Shown one piece after another: positions 63,404 to 64,000 of a DNA stretch of 64,000 nt (position 1 is the first letter of the stretch; the number at the start of each line of letters is the position of its first letter). The notes under the pieces were generated by a model that worked only from the letters and a program-made list of their open reading frames with translations, searched no databases and was not told the DNA's origin. Location: NCBI RefSeq assembly GCF_037975245.1, contig NC_092569.1, forward strand, positions 13,067,001-13,131,000, read 5' to 3'. The DNA comes from Apostichopus japonicus. Its lineage: Eukaryota > Echinodermata > Holothuroidea > Aspidochirotida > Stichopodidae. Position numbers and translations under genes: made by a program.

Positions 63404-64000
63404 AGACGATGCATGCTTTACTAGCTTTATTTCTTCACGGAACGACGCACCAACTACACGAGTGAAAAGACGATTCAGTCTATAGTAAAAATTGACTGGT
63501 TGTAAATCTTAATAGTTAACACATCAACCATAGATATTTGTCTGGATATGGGCATATTTGCAGGTCAAGAACTAGTACAGTGTTAACTAGTACAATGTGA
63601 ACTATAGGTGGTACAAGACAACGTACTTTATGGTATGAGTCTGTATACGTCAAAACTATAGATAAGAAATTGACGGAAAAGTAAAACTTTCTTAAACATA
63701 ACGTCATTATATATGATTTATCCTACCGTAACCTTATGTGTAAAGATTTGACAGTTCGGCAGTCGTGTCGCTGTAGAGGAGGAGTGATTGGGGCATACAA
63801 TGTAAGTTTATACACAACACTGCCAAACACTTGCACCGTTAACACGTGAAACCGACGAGCAAGCTCCATACAGTCAAGAACCATGCAGTTTCAAAGTATA
63901 GGCCTACGTGCTAGCATTATATGCCTAACTGTTCAATTTTTTTTCGATTCTTTTGAATATTTGTATATATGATTTCGGCGCTAACTAGATCTCATTGACA

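Noticed and set aside
63720-63790. Minus-strand segment with GACACGACT after a good acceptor as the missing DDO N-terminal exon
   Set aside because: The frame giving Asp-Thr-Thr runs into a stop and the family DTTSD-x-A-A-G pattern is not matched.

Overview
This is a stretch of an animal nuclear genome, AT-rich and dominated by repeats. Evidence: GT-AG introns, long (AT)n microsatellites, Penelope-like and CR1/L2-type retroelements, tRNA-derived SINEs, and many small DNA transposons with clear target-site duplications. The repertoire, and the frequent 'ggcctac' words, suggest a marine invertebrate deuterostome, possibly an echinoderm such as a sea cucumber. That taxonomic guess is inference. 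There is no bacterial-type gene organisation.

The one clear protein gene lies on the minus strand at about 52.6-61.2 kb and is split into short exons. Nine exons (112, 83, 66, 55, 102, 71, 118, 102 and 117 bp) join in a continuous frame through consistent splice phases and give about 275 residues. The product belongs to the D-amino-acid oxidase / D-aspartate oxidase family. It has the VNCTG, GLRP and VIHNYGHGG motifs and ends in the peroxisomal tripeptide SNL, as D-aspartate oxidase does. The 5' exons with the FAD-binding glycine motif lie beyond base 64000. Its introns hold a SINE, two copies of a TA-flanked inverted-repeat element and a long perfect-looking palindrome.

The rest is mostly a layered transposon record. 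0-3.2 kb: a Penelope 3' end and a duplicated polypurine minisatellite block. 5.2-6.5 kb: a SINE split by a DNA element with a 9-bp duplication. 8.3-9.2 kb: a LINE fragment and a 313-bp tandem duplication. 12.2-12.7 kb: a hAT-like element. 14.6-17.7 kb: two minisatellites, with a second SINE split by a hAT-like MITE between them. 20.3-22.5 kb: a 5'-truncated CR1/L2-like LINE, itself split by the same MITE family. 22.9-25.2 kb: a TTAA-flanked foldback element and a second copy of the 5.5-kb DNA element. 27.4-29.0 kb: a 21-bp minisatellite containing a 574-bp tandem duplication. 30.97-31.19 kb: an inverted pair of hammerhead-like Penelope ends. 33-37.4 kb: AT satellites. 38.8-39.8 kb: a 20-bp minisatellite with 60-bp higher-order structure. 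40.6 kb: a U2 snRNA pseudogene. 42-43.4 kb and 46.4-48.8 kb: two decayed Penelope-like elements with reverse transcriptase and GIY-YIG segments, the second split by a hAT element. 63.0-63.4 kb: a third MITE copy.

I see no novel defence, biosynthetic or regulatory gene system. The most useful results are the oxidase gene, which is invisible to simple ORF calling, and the nested insertions, whose duplications give their order of arrival.
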